The notes below the pieces were generated by a model. The model did no database searches and was not told where the DNA came from. It saw only the letters and a list, made by a program, of their open reading frames with translations. Below are positions 26,028 to 34,587 of a DNA stretch of 64,000 nt, piece by piece. A program made the translations under genes and the position numbers. Source of the DNA: Phytohalomonas tamaricis (GTDB lineage Bacteria > Pseudomonadota > Gammaproteobacteria > Pseudomonadales > Halomonadaceae). The DNA lies in contig NZ_PVRV01000020.1 of NCBI RefSeq assembly GCF_003012345.1, positions 558,001-622,000 of the forward strand. The letters run 5' to 3'. Within the stretch, counting starts at the first letter, position 1, and the number at the start of each line of letters is the position of its first letter.

Positions 26028-26522
26028 ATGTCCATCGCGCGAAGCACGCTTTCGCTATTGTTATGCCTGCCTCTTGTCATCCTGTCAGGCTGTGGCACAA
26101 CATCCCCCGCCACCGATAATGCCACCACTCCCACGCTAACCGCTCAGATCGCCGCCAAGTATGAAGGAGACCAGCTTTATCAGGCATTAGGCGGCCAAAC
26201 GGGCATTGCCGCCATCGTCGAAACCTTTCTCTACCGCCTAGCTGATGATGATCGCGTCGTGCGTCGTTTCGACCCCAGACAGATCGATTACGTCCAGAAA
26301 GTGCTTAACGAGCAGGTATGTATGTTGAGCGGCGGCCCGTGTCACTACAGCGGGGATTCCATGGTACGCGTGCATAAAGGCATGAAGATCACAGAAGCTG
26401 AATATCAGGCGGTGGTGGAAGATTTCTCCTATGCCCTGTATCGGCAGGATGTTCCCGTCCCCACCCAGCAACAGTTACTTGAGCGCATGGCTCAACTGCA
26501 TGACGGCATCGTCGGGCTATAA
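26028..26522 (+). CDS. Predicted lipoprotein group 1 truncated haemoglobin
   Basis: A 164-residue protein with a lipoprotein signal (lipobox LSGC, Cys22) followed by a serine/threonine-rich linker and a group 1 truncated globin domain. The proximal haem ligand fits the His in MVRVHKGMKI, the distal Tyr fits ETFLYRLADD, and the double-glycine GGQTG and GGPCHYSG turns are typical. Truncated globins bind oxygen or nitric oxide; lipidation would place this one on the periplasmic face of a membrane. The GTG at 26025 and ATG at 26028 are alternatives; GAGGA at 26016 supports the ATG. It ends a cluster with the cupredoxin-like and GGDEF/EAL genes. Confidence 0.88.
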   Translation: MSIARSTLSLLLCLPLVILSGCGTTSPATDNATTPTLTAQIAAKYEGDQLYQALGGQTGIAAIVETFLYRLADDDRVVRRFDPRQIDYVQKVLNEQVCMLSGGPCHYSGDSMVRVHKGMKITEAEYQAVVEDFSYALYRQDVPVPTQQQLLERMAQLHDGIVGL

Positions 26523-26646
26523 GTACCACGTGGCTGGGGACAAGTCGTCATGTGGCTTATTGACGAACTTCATGCCTAAAATGACGCAATACTCAGCACT
26601 TGAGCACTTAGACGTAGATAGTTAAATCTGATCGAAAGGATCATCC

Positions 26647-27528
26647 ATGTTTGCGCAACTCTTCGCCGTCATGGCGCCGGTACTGGCCGGTGCGGGCGTT
26701 GGTTTTTTCTGGGTCAAGTTCAAGCAGCCCTACCCTACCGAGTTCATTACCAAGCTGGTGTTGAACGTCGGTACGCCATGTCTGATCATTGGTTCACTGT
26801 CACAGACTCACATCGACATCGAAGCGTTCAAGGACATGACGCTGGCGACACTCCTGGTCGTCGCGATAATGGCACTAATCGGCGCGGCACTGGCGTATTG
26901 GCGCAAGCTCGAATGGCAAACCGTTGTTCCCGCCATGGCCTTTCCTAATACCGGCAACATGGGCCTGCCGATTTCACTTTATGCCTTCGGTCAGCAGGGC
27001 TTCGGTTACGCTGTCGCTGTCTTCGTGGTGATGTCGCTGCTGCAATTCGTGGTCGGTAGCCTGACAGCAAGCAAACGCCCGCTGCGCAGCATTGTGCGCA
27101 CGCCGACAATCTATGCCATCGTCATCGCCCTGATCATGATGGCCTACGGCATTACCCTACCGCAGTGGCTGGCTAATAGCGTTGAGTTGCTGGCCGGCTT
27201 TACCATTCCAATGATGCTGATCACGCTCGGCGTGTCGCTGGCCAGTATCAGGGCACGCAATATCGGCGTCGGGGTGAGTTTCGGCCTGATGCGCGTCGCC
27301 ATTGCCGCCGTGATCAGCCTCGCCATCGGCTGGGCACTGTCGCTGCCCGAGCAGGAAATGGCCCAGCTGATGCTGCAGATGTGCATGCCGGTGGCGGTCT
27401 ATAACTATCTGTTCGCGCTCAAGGCTGGACGCTCGCCCGAAAAGGTAGCGAGCCTGGTACTGTGTTCGACGCTACTGTCGTTTCTTTATCTGCCGATCCT
27501 GCTCTCTTGGGTGCTATCTCTCGATTGA
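26647..27528 (+). CDS. AEC family transporter (auxin efflux carrier superfamily)
   Basis: A 293-residue integral membrane protein with about ten helices. The family motif at the N-terminal half is VLNVGTPCLIIGSL, and the conserved FPNTGNMGLPISLYAFG is present; the C-terminal half mirrors this with MPVAVYNYLFALKAG. AEC members export or exchange small organic anions such as malate or malonate in bacteria. The substrate is not predictable here. The start is preceded by AAAGGA with slightly long spacing. It seems to be a single gene, and the haemoglobin gene before it is 124 bases away. Confidence 0.88.
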   Translation: MFAQLFAVMAPVLAGAGVGFFWVKFKQPYPTEFITKLVLNVGTPCLIIGSLSQTHIDIEAFKDMTLATLLVVAIMALIGAALAYWRKLEWQTVVPAMAFPNTGNMGLPISLYAFGQQGFGYAVAVFVVMSLLQFVVGSLTASKRPLRSIVRTPTIYAIVIALIMMAYGITLPQWLANSVELLAGFTIPMMLITLGVSLASIRARNIGVGVSFGLMRVAIAAVISLAIGWALSLPEQEMAQLMLQMCMPVAVYNYLFALKAGRSPEKVASLVLCSTLLSFLYLPILLSWVLSLD

Positions 27529-27682
27529 CCGACAGCTTTCCACACATCATCAAATTACGCGCGGCTTGCTCCGGGACAGTAGCCGATATGGCTGCATTCA
27601 CCGCGATTGGTCGCACCGTTGCCAGCGGCTATACGGTCTACTAGCTGATCCGGCTGGCCCCGTCAGCGGTAAAAATATCCAT

Positions 27683-27710
27683 AAAAAAAGCCACCAAAAG
27701 GTGGCTTTTT
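27683..27710. terminator. Bidirectional terminator
   Basis: GCCACC/GGTGGC with loop AAAA, preceded by AAAAAAA and followed by TTTTT. It serves the AEC transporter on the plus strand and the DUF4168 gene on the minus strand. Confidence 0.92.
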
Positions 27711-27733
27711 GCATACTGAGCGAACCTATTGGC

Positions 27734-28144
27734 TTACTGCTTCTGTTGCGCCATTTGCTGAACTTTCTGCATCAGCTTTGGATCGTTCTGTACGGCTTGG
27801 CCAATCTGGTTGAACTGCTCAACCTGAAGACCGCTGTCTTGAACAGCCTTGACCATTTTATCGTTGGCTTCCTGACGCACCTCTTGCTGCTTATCGGCAT
27901 CTTGAGTGTTCTGCAGCTTCTGGGTGTAGTTCTGAGAAATACCAGCGATTTCCTGAGAAGCGGAAGCAAAGTTCTGCAGCTGCTTATCGGAGAAGTTTTG
28001 CTGAGCCTGACCCTGCTGCACGCCGCTCTGAGTCTGTGCTGAGCTGCTCTGGGTTTGTGCGGAGCTGCTCTGAGCATATGCAGTTCCTGCTGCCATCCCC
28101 GAGGCAAGAAGTGCGGCAGAAAAAAGCGCGGTGGTCCGTTTCAT
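27734..28144 (-). CDS. DUF4168 exported protein
   Basis: A 136-residue exported protein. A signal peptide (MKRTTALFSAALLASGM, cleavage after TAYA) is followed by a low-complexity Ser/Gln/Thr repeat (SSSAQTQ twice) and a helical DUF4168 domain. The domain motif reads FSDKQLQNFASASQEIAGIS, and the end is glutamine-rich (QQMAQQKQ). The function of DUF4168 is unknown; members are periplasmic. I chose the ATG at 28144 because GGAGA precedes it; an ATG at 28150 would add two residues. The gene ends at a shared two-way terminator. Confidence 0.85.
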   Translation of the reverse strand: MKRTTALFSAALLASGMAAGTAYAQSSSAQTQSSSAQTQSGVQQGQAQQNFSDKQLQNFASASQEIAGISQNYTQKLQNTQDADKQQEVRQEANDKMVKAVQDSGLQVEQFNQIGQAVQNDPKLMQKVQQMAQQKQ

Positions 28145-28460
28145 GAACATTCTCCATTTTCACGTTTGTGACATCCTATCAGAGGGCATTGAAGCTAAAG
28201 AGTTCAAATAACAACAGTAATTTAATGAAAAGATGTGTTTCATGCTGAAAGGCAAGCGCTACCCAGGCGGATCTTTCAGCCCGTAACGGTGACTTTACGT
28301 CTTTAAACCTCCGCCTCCTCAGGTCTTCTCGTTAACCTCGCCCGACATTTTTTTCACGCTGACTGTATGCGCTCTTTGGCTAGCGGCTGTTGTCATCGCT
28401 GCACTCGATCTACGCTAATACAGGATCATTTATTAAATCATCGCCAAGGAGCAGGCCAAC
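28145..28460. other. Divergent intergenic region with an inverted repeat
   Basis: The gap between the DUF4168 gene (minus) and the DUF421 gene (plus) holds both promoters. The only structure seen is an 8-bp inverted repeat GCTGAAAG/CTTTCAGC at 28244-28280 with a 21-base spacer, which could be an operator or the hairpin of a short RNA. Confidence 0.5.
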
Positions 28461-28991
28461 ATGTCACCGATCTGGCACACCATCATTATCGGAACACTCA
28501 GCTACATCGCCCTGATTATCGTACTGCGCGTCTCGGGTAAGCGCACGCTGTCGAAATGGAACGCCTTTGATTTCATCGTCACTATCGCCCTGGGTTCCAC
28601 GCTGGCAACCTCATTGATGTCGAATAGCGTTACACTGGGGCAAAGCGTGACCGCATTTATCGTCATCGTGTTATTGCAGTTCGTGATCACCTTCTTCTCG
28701 GTCCGCTCAGTGGGCATGCGCAAGCTCATCAAGGCTGAGCCGACACTTTTGTTCTATCGCGGTGAGTATCGCTACGACACCATGCACAGCGAACGAGTTG
28801 TCGAAGCGGAGGTACGCGCCGCAATCCGCGAGAACGGTATTGCTGATGTCGAAAAGGTCAGTGCCGTTATTCTGGAGACAGACGGCGGTTTCAGCGTCAT
28901 TCCAGAACTTGGCGACACCAATTCTGCCCTCAAGGATGTCGAGCCCTTTCGCAGCGAGAGCAATGCACACCAGGAGCAAACGCCACGCTGA
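28461..28991 (+). CDS. YetF/DUF421 family membrane protein
   Basis: A 176-residue protein with two or three N-terminal membrane helices followed by a cytoplasmic DUF421 domain. Conserved features include RVSGKRTLSKWNAFDFIVTIALGS in the helices, the LFYRGEYRYDTM segment, and EVRAAIRENGIADVEKVSAVILETDGGFSVI in the soluble part. DUF421 proteins are widespread, and related spore proteins in Bacillus act in the membrane, but no general function is established. The start is preceded by AAGGAG. It appears to be a single gene. Confidence 0.85.
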   Translation: MSPIWHTIIIGTLSYIALIIVLRVSGKRTLSKWNAFDFIVTIALGSTLATSLMSNSVTLGQSVTAFIVIVLLQFVITFFSVRSVGMRKLIKAEPTLLFYRGEYRYDTMHSERVVEAEVRAAIRENGIADVEKVSAVILETDGGFSVIPELGDTNSALKDVEPFRSESNAHQEQTPR

Positions 28992-29118
28992 TCAGTTGGC
29001 CATCATGGCGACTTTTCATTAATCACTCCTTTCAGCTCAGCCGCGCCCGTTGCTTTTTAAAGCAAGGGCGCAGCTGCTTAGCCAAAAATAATCTGACGGC
29101 CTCGCATCGCTTCATCGC

Positions 29119-29718
29119 TCACGCCGCCAGCGCCTCGCTGAGGTAAGTGCGTAGAGCGGCATTTCTGAATTGCTGCCTGAGATACCACAGTTGCAACGGC
29201 GTGACCTGGCGGGGCCGCATCATGTAAAGCACTTCCGCCATGGTCGGCACGAAGGGCTCAAGCAGTAACGCCATGCCCGCCTCCTCAGGGGTGCGATTGG
29301 CCTTGAAGCTGTTACATCGCTGACAACAGGCAACCGCATTGAGCATAGATAATCGCCCGCCGCGCGAGCGCGGCAGCACATGATCAATGGTCAGTGCCTG
29401 GCGTGACAAAGAAGAGCCGCAGTAGGCACACTGCAAACCTTCTCGATGCTTGCATAGCGCGCTGTTAAAGCCGGTGTGTTCATAGGCCAGCGGTGTGTTG
29501 GCGTGCTGGGCGACGCCGATGACGTCAGGAATGTCGATATAGGATTGTTTGCCGCTCAGGGCATTGGTGCCGCCATGGAGCCGATGAGTGCCGTCACCAT
29601 CGGTCCAGACAATCGCCCCCTCGGAGCGGCGTGACATGAGAACGGCTGCTTCTTCAAGTGTCAGCCAGTCGATAGGAACGCCGGATGCGTATAGCCGCAA
29701 TACCATGGGACTGCTCAC
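29119..29718 (-). CDS. HNH endonuclease domain protein
   Basis: A protein of about 199 residues with a zinc-bound HNH nuclease domain in its middle: CAYCGSSLSRQALTIDHVLP, SRGGRLSMLNAVACCQRCN, then FKANRTPEEAG. The two CxxC pairs bind zinc, and DHVLP with the following asparagine form the beta-beta-alpha metal site. This subgroup (SRGG-type) is common in proteobacteria and is not clearly restriction-linked; no modification gene is near. I prefer a GTG at 29718, preceded by GGGGAG; an ATG at 29706 is an alternative. The flanking N- and C-terminal parts are not recognised. Confidence 0.82.
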   Translation of the reverse strand: MSSPMVLRLYASGVPIDWLTLEEAAVLMSRRSEGAIVWTDGDGTHRLHGGTNALSGKQSYIDIPDVIGVAQHANTPLAYEHTGFNSALCKHREGLQCAYCGSSLSRQALTIDHVLPRSRGGRLSMLNAVACCQRCNSFKANRTPEEAGMALLLEPFVPTMAEVLYMMRPRQVTPLQLWYLRQQFRNAALRTYLSEALAA

Positions 29719-29921
29719 GGTGTTTCTCCCCGCCAAACGGTCTAACCACGATCTTAAGCTAACGTGTCATTACGATGACAACTGCCCAGCTGTCAAGAAA
29801 AATCATGACAGAGTAGGCTTTTTCAGATAACGCCTTGTTGACCAGAACAGCCTCGACGCCCTGCGCCTGGATCTCGCCGTAGTGCGGATGAACGTGATTG
29901 CGTGGGTACATTCGCCAGAGG

Positions 29922-31781
29922 CTAGCGCATCAGCCAGTCGGTAGCGCTCGGTACATTAAGCGGGGGTGCCAGCCAGAATCCCTGGGCAACACCGCAGCCC
30001 AGCGTACGCAGGAAATCGGCCTGGGCGTCGGTTTCAAGTCCTTCGGCGATCACCTCCAATCCCAGCGCCTTTGCCATGCTGAGAATCGCACTGACCAGTT
30101 CGCCATCCTCATAATTGCCGGGCAACTCACGAATGAAGCTGGCATCAATCTTGAGCACGCTGATCGGCAGCCGTCGCAGGTAGGAGAGCGACGAATAGCC
30201 GGTGCCGAAATCGTCAAGCAGTAGCCGAATTCTGCGCTCACGCAGACGCTGCAATACCTTGTGCACCACCTCGGCATTCGGGATCAGACAACTCTCGGTC
30301 AGCTCCAGCTCGATCAATTCGGGCGGCAGTGAGTAGCGCGCCAGACAACGTTCGACCTCATCCACGAAGCGCTCGTCGTTGAGTTGCAGCGCCGAGACAT
30401 TGATCGCTACCGGCACTCGGGGCAAATGGCGCCAGGCGTGGAGCTGAGAACAGACACGATCCAGCACCCAGCGACCGATATGATCGATGAGGCCAAGCTT
30501 TTCAGCCAGCGGGATGAACTGCAGCGGAGGCACTACACCCAGCACGGGATCGGTCCAGCGCAGCAGCGCCTCGAAACCGACCAACCGTCCCTCTTTCAGG
30601 GTGGCCTGAGGCTGATAAACCACGTCCAGTTCGTTGGCGTCGAGCGCACGGCGCAGGCTCTGCTCCAGCGTCAGCACCTGCTGGTTATGCTGGCCCATGT
30701 ACGGCTGATAAAAGCGCCACTGCTTACGGCCCGCCGCCTTGGCACGGTACACCGCCGTGTCGGCGTGCTTGAGCAACGCTTCGCTGCTCTCGCCATGCTC
30801 GGGATAGACACTGATGCCAATGCTGGCCGAAAGAGTGAGAGGAGAGTCATGTATCTCGAACGGACAACAAATGCTCTCGATCAGTTGCGTGGCCAGCGTT
30901 CCAAGCGCATCGAGACTTTCCACTTGGTGTACCAGCACGCTAAATTCATCGCCGCCAAGTCGCGCCACCGACTCCTCTTCACCAACGGTAGCCTGCAGGC
31001 GTGTGGCGATCGTGCTCAGCACCTGATCGCCGACGCGATGACCAAGGGTACAATTGATGCGTTTAAACAAGTCGAGATCAAGCACTATCACCGCCATACG
31101 ACGACTTTCGCGGTGAGCCATGGCGCGCGCTTGTTCGAGCCGTTCAAGAAACAGCCGGCGGTTGGCCAGCCCCGTCAGATCATCGCAATAAACGAGCCTG
31201 CGGATCTGAACCTCCTGACGTTTACGGGCCGTGGTGTCGCTGAATATCGCAGCGAACTGCTGGAGCTGGCCGCTGGCATCGCGGATCGCATTGATCGTCA
31301 GCCACTCGGGAAAGACCTCCCCGTTCTTGTTCCGGCTCCAGATCTCGCCCTGCCAGTAGTCCTGTTCAAGCAGTGTGCGCCACATGGTGCGATAGAATCC
31401 CGCGGACTGGCGGCCTGAGCTCAGTAGGCCGGGACGGTTGCCAACACTCTCCTCGGCACTGTAACCGGTCAAGAGCGTGAAGCGGGAATTGACCGACTGA
31501 ATCACCCCACGTGCATCGGTAATGATGATGCCGTCCACCGAGGCGTTGATCCCGCCGTGGACGAGATGCTGGTACTCGGAAGAGGCGCACTGCGTATGGT
31601 CGCGCGCCTCCGGCGTTTCCTCGATTGAATCACAGCTCAACAGGCTGTCACTGACCCGCTCCGCTGCATGTGTTTCACTCACCGCCTTGCCCCATATTTT
31701 GTTGTATTCAGGAAATGACGCCAGGCAGTCACATATTCGCGACGCACTCTCCCTAGGCTTATGCGATTGACAGCCCGGCAA
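29922..31781 (-). CDS. PAS-GGDEF-EAL c-di-GMP protein
   Basis: A soluble protein of up to 619 residues with one PAS domain (about residues 70-190, including GIIITDARGVIQSVNSRF), a GGDEF domain and an EAL domain. GGDEF appears intact: the metal Asp is in VLDLDLFKRIN and the motif is RLGGDEFSVLV. No I-site is seen. EAL residues are kept (GFEALLRW, INVSALQL, ELTESC, DDFGTGYSSL, VLKIDASF, AEGLE). Both activities are possible. The start is uncertain: a TTG at 31781 opens the frame and a GTG at 31682 is an alternative; neither has a strong ribosome binding site. It is a single gene, not linked to an obvious target. Confidence 0.88.
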   Translation of the reverse strand: MPGCQSHKPRESASRICDCLASFPEYNKIWGKAVSETHAAERVSDSLLSCDSIEETPEARDHTQCASSEYQHLVHGGINASVDGIIITDARGVIQSVNSRFTLLTGYSAEESVGNRPGLLSSGRQSAGFYRTMWRTLLEQDYWQGEIWSRNKNGEVFPEWLTINAIRDASGQLQQFAAIFSDTTARKRQEVQIRRLVYCDDLTGLANRRLFLERLEQARAMAHRESRRMAVIVLDLDLFKRINCTLGHRVGDQVLSTIATRLQATVGEEESVARLGGDEFSVLVHQVESLDALGTLATQLIESICCPFEIHDSPLTLSASIGISVYPEHGESSEALLKHADTAVYRAKAAGRKQWRFYQPYMGQHNQQVLTLEQSLRRALDANELDVVYQPQATLKEGRLVGFEALLRWTDPVLGVVPPLQFIPLAEKLGLIDHIGRWVLDRVCSQLHAWRHLPRVPVAINVSALQLNDERFVDEVERCLARYSLPPELIELELTESCLIPNAEVVHKVLQRLRERRIRLLLDDFGTGYSSLSYLRRLPISVLKIDASFIRELPGNYEDGELVSAILSMAKALGLEVIAEGLETDAQADFLRTLGCGVAQGFWLAPPLNVPSATDWLMR

Positions 31782-31924
31782 TATAGGCCAGGTATGTTAT
31801 CAGTTAAACGTGGCTTGGCTTACGAGCAGAATTAACGCAACGGTCAACGCAACGTGCGTTCCAGCGGCACTTTTATCGATGCAGGAACGCTTATTGCTTA
31901 TACGAATGACAGTAACGGCATTCA

Positions 31925-32617
31925 TTATTTGAGATGGCGCAAATAATCGGGGCCGCCTAGCTGACGCATCTGCTGGCGAATCCAGCGTGCTCGCCCCGCC
32001 ACGCGCGGCGTGGGGCGTACCGGGCTCCAGCCGAGCGGATTGGGCAACACGGCAGCGAGGCGCGCCGCCTGCTCGGCGCTCAAGCGGCCAGCGTCGACAC
32101 CGTAGTAATGGCGCGCTGCGGCCTGCAAACCGAAGACACCATGATCCCATTCAGCGATATTGAGATAGACCTCAAGGATGCGCTGCTTGGGCCAGATCAG
32201 TTCGATCAGCCCGGTGAACCACGCCTCCAACCCCTTGCGCACCCAACTGCGGCCTGACCACAGGAAAGCATTCTTGGCGGTCTGCTGGCTGATCGTGCTC
32301 GCCCCACGCAGTGACTTGCCCTCCAGCCAGGCGTCGAACGCCAGTTGTATCTGATGGGTATCAAAGCCGTGATGAAAGGGAAAGCGCTGATCCTCACTGG
32401 CGATCACGGCGATCTTGGCCTGGCTGGACATTCGCTCGTAGGGAACCCAGACGTACTGCAGCTGAAGTGGTTCACCATCACGCCACGATTCGATTTGGCG
32501 TTCGAGCATTACCGAAGACCATGGCAGCGGCACGAAGCGAAACAGCACGACAGCCAGCACTGACACGCCGACGAACAGCCCGAGCGCGACCCCGAGGGCT
32601 CGCCATAAGCGTTGCAT
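31925..32617 (-). CDS. mtgA: Monofunctional peptidoglycan glycosyltransferase MtgA
   Basis: A 230-residue membrane-anchored GT51 enzyme that polymerises lipid II into glycan chains at the periplasmic face. One N-terminal helix (LGVALGLFVGVSVLAVVLF) is followed by the GT51 motifs: EDQRFPFHHGFD with the catalytic Glu, GASTISQQTAKN, the RKGLEAWFTGLIEL segment, and KQRILEVYLNIAEW. Length fits the MtgA family. I prefer the ATG at 32617, preceded by AGGGA; an ATG at 32635 has only a weak site. It is a lone gene with the XRE regulator divergent on its other side. Confidence 0.92.
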   Translation of the reverse strand: MQRLWRALGVALGLFVGVSVLAVVLFRFVPLPWSSVMLERQIESWRDGEPLQLQYVWVPYERMSSQAKIAVIASEDQRFPFHHGFDTHQIQLAFDAWLEGKSLRGASTISQQTAKNAFLWSGRSWVRKGLEAWFTGLIELIWPKQRILEVYLNIAEWDHGVFGLQAAARHYYGVDAGRLSAEQAARLAAVLPNPLGWSPVRPTPRVAGRARWIRQQMRQLGGPDYLRHLK

Positions 32618-32724
32618 GAAGGTTCCCTGCACCATGAAGCGACTCTTGAAGATTGTATTCGCTGCAGTATATCAACCGTCTCTCCTTACCCCTATCTTGT
32701 TGAGCCCGTTGATTGGCAAGCGTC

Positions 32725-32770
32725 TTGACACGTCTTTGTTCTTTATATAGAACGCTCGTTTTAAAGAACG
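32725..32770 (+). promoter_or_regulatory. Promoter with inverted-repeat operator for the azl operon
   Basis: A -35-like TTGACA at 32725-32730 is followed by a TATAGA 15 bases later, a short spacer. The inverted repeat GTTCTTTATATAGAAC (32738-32753) covers the presumed -10 region, and a third related half-site TTAAAGAACG lies at 32761-32770. This suggests autoregulation by the XRE regulator whose gene starts 12 bases later. Confidence 0.55.
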
Positions 32771-32782
32771 CAGGTAATTCCC

Positions 32783-33328
32783 ATGGATATCGCCATGCTC
32801 GAGGCGCTCGGCCGGCGCATCACCACGCTGCGTCAGGCACGCGAACTGTCACTGTCGGCGCTGGCGGTCAAGGCCGGCGTCGCCAAATCCAACCTTTCGA
32901 ATCTCGAACAGGGACGAGGTAACCCGACTTTGGACACCCTCTGGCGGCTGGCCAAGCAGCTCAAAGTGCCGTTCGGTGTTCTGATCGCCACCGAGGTCGG
33001 CATGGCCTCCAGTGTGATTGACAATGGCATGTATATCACTCTGCTCGGCCAGGGCAGCGCCGCCCACCCGATCGATGCCTATCTGATGCGCGTCGAGGCG
33101 GGCGCGAGCCGGTTGGCCGAACCGCATACTTGTGGCAGCGAGGAGCACATCATGGTGCTCAAGGGTGAGGTCGAAGTTGGTCATCATGACGCTACAAGGC
33201 AGCTCGGGCCCGGCGAGACGACTCGTTTTGCGGCCGATCATGTCCACATCTATCGCGCCCTTGATGAAGATGTCGCGATGCTGGTCACCATCATCTATCC
33301 ACCCGTCACCCAGGACCATCCGGCATGA
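32783..33328 (+). CDS. XRE-cupin transcription regulator upstream of azlCD
   Basis: A 181-residue regulator with an N-terminal XRE helix-turn-helix (RRITTLRQARELSLSALAVKAGVAKSNLSNLEQGRGNP split over residues 10-47) and a C-terminal cupin domain with HTCGSEEHIMVLKGEVEVG, a typical ligand- or metal-binding barrel. The downstream genes are the AzlCD branched-chain amino acid exporter; the four-base overlap with azlC makes it co-transcribed. Local regulators of azlCD occur in many bacteria. The probable operator is in the promoter upstream. The inducing ligand is unknown; a branched-chain amino acid is the obvious guess. Confidence 0.88.
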   Translation: MDIAMLEALGRRITTLRQARELSLSALAVKAGVAKSNLSNLEQGRGNPTLDTLWRLAKQLKVPFGVLIATEVGMASSVIDNGMYITLLGQGSAAHPIDAYLMRVEAGASRLAEPHTCGSEEHIMVLKGEVEVGHHDATRQLGPGETTRFAADHVHIYRALDEDVAMLVTIIYPPVTQDHPA

Positions 33329-34014
33329 CATCCGTTATCATCCTGCCGAGTGTTCGTCTCGGTCTACGCCATAGTCTGCCTATCGTCAGCGGCTACATGC
33401 CGGTAGCGGTCGCCTTTGGCGTGATCGCCACCCAGGCTGGACTGTCCCCGCTTGCCGCCACACTCGTGTCGACGTTGATGTATTCCGGTGCCAGTCAGTT
33501 TTTGTTCATCGCCCTGCTCGCCAATGGCGCATCGCCGTGGCTGGCCGCCGCATTGGCGCTGCTGATCAACCTGCGTCACATCGTCTATGGGCCAAGTCTG
33601 GCCGCCGAACTGCCCTGCCATCCGCGGCTGCGCTGGCTGGCACACGGGCTGACCGATGAGGTCTTCGCCCTGGCCAGTGCAGGCTTGACTCGGCAGCCTT
33701 GGGCGCAGCGCATTGACTGGCTGACCGGTGTGGCGCTCGGTGCCTGGTCGAGCTGGGTTGCAGGCACGCTGATCGGTAGCCTGGCAGGCGAGTGGTTGAC
33801 CAGCCACTGGCCGCTGCTGGCTCAAGTATTGCCCTTCGCGCTACCGGCACTGTTCCTCGTTCTGATCGCACCGCGCTTCGGATCAAAGCGCTGGAGTACA
33901 GCGCTGACAATCGCCGCCATCGCAGGGGCGCTGTTCGCCGCCTTCGATCTCCCTAACCTCGGCCTGCCACTCGCTGCGCTGTGTGGCGCCCTGGCCTACT
34001 GGAGGCTGTCATGA
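33325..34014 (+). CDS. azlC: AzlC family branched-chain amino acid exporter subunit
   Basis: A 229-residue membrane protein, the large subunit of the AzlCD (LIV-E type) exporter of branched-chain amino acids. The family pattern is visible as YMPVAVAFGVIATQAGLSPLAATLVSTLMYSGASQFL (about residues 21-58) and a short NLRHIVYGPSLA motif with the conserved Arg-His. There are about seven hydrophobic segments. The start overlaps the regulator stop, and the stop overlaps the azlD start; GGAGG lies just ahead of azlD. Confidence 0.9.
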   Translation: MTSVIILPSVRLGLRHSLPIVSGYMPVAVAFGVIATQAGLSPLAATLVSTLMYSGASQFLFIALLANGASPWLAAALALLINLRHIVYGPSLAAELPCHPRLRWLAHGLTDEVFALASAGLTRQPWAQRIDWLTGVALGAWSSWVAGTLIGSLAGEWLTSHWPLLAQVLPFALPALFLVLIAPRFGSKRWSTALTIAAIAGALFAAFDLPNLGLPLAALCGALAYWRLS

Positions 34015-34352
34015 CCACCGAAGTCGCTATCGCTTTGCTTATTGTTGCCAGCGGCACGTTCCTGATGCGCGCCGTGCCGCTGCATTGGATGCAACGCCAC
34101 CTATCGCGGCGCAGCGAGCAGAGCGCACCGCCGCCCGCCTGGCTGGGCCTCTCGGGGCCACTATTGATCGCCGCGCTGCTCGGCGTCTCAAGCGTGCCGA
34201 GTCCACCAAGTGCCGCAGCATGGGGCGCAGTCGCGGTCGGGCTGACAGTGACCGCACTGGTGTGGTGGCGATATCGCGCGCTAGGCATACCGATTCTCGC
34301 CGGCGTGTTGAGCTACGGCGTTGTGATTTGGCTCGCCGCTGCGCTGGTGTAG
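34011..34352 (+). CDS. azlD: AzlD family branched-chain amino acid exporter subunit
   Basis: A 113-residue membrane protein with about four helices, the small partner of AzlC. It begins MTTEVAIALLIVASGTFLMRAVPLHW; the FLMRAVP motif near the N terminus is the hallmark of AzlD. The ATG at 34011 overlaps the azlC stop, preceded by GGAGG; a GTG at 33981 further upstream is less likely. No terminator follows directly. Confidence 0.88.
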   Translation: MTTEVAIALLIVASGTFLMRAVPLHWMQRHLSRRSEQSAPPPAWLGLSGPLLIAALLGVSSVPSPPSAAAWGAVAVGLTVTALVWWRYRALGIPILAGVLSYGVVIWLAAALV

Positions 34353-34587
34353 GCTGGTCCTTCGTGGATAAGGCCTGCGGTCGTGACGGTGGACGATGCC
34401 AAGCATATACCACATGTCAGTGCCTATAACGGCGCAGACATGGTCGATTTCAAGGAGATAGAACCATCATCTTAATTATTCGGCTAGGCGTGTTTTCGCA
34501 AAACCGCTTGAGTCAATATATCAATATATGGCGAGATGCTGACATACACGTATCATTCTCCTCTCTACCGATAGCGGAGTGACTCCG

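Noticed and set aside
30384-31418. 344-residue plus-strand frame
   Set aside because: It is wholly antisense to the PAS-GGDEF-EAL gene, with no ribosome binding site and shadow-like composition.
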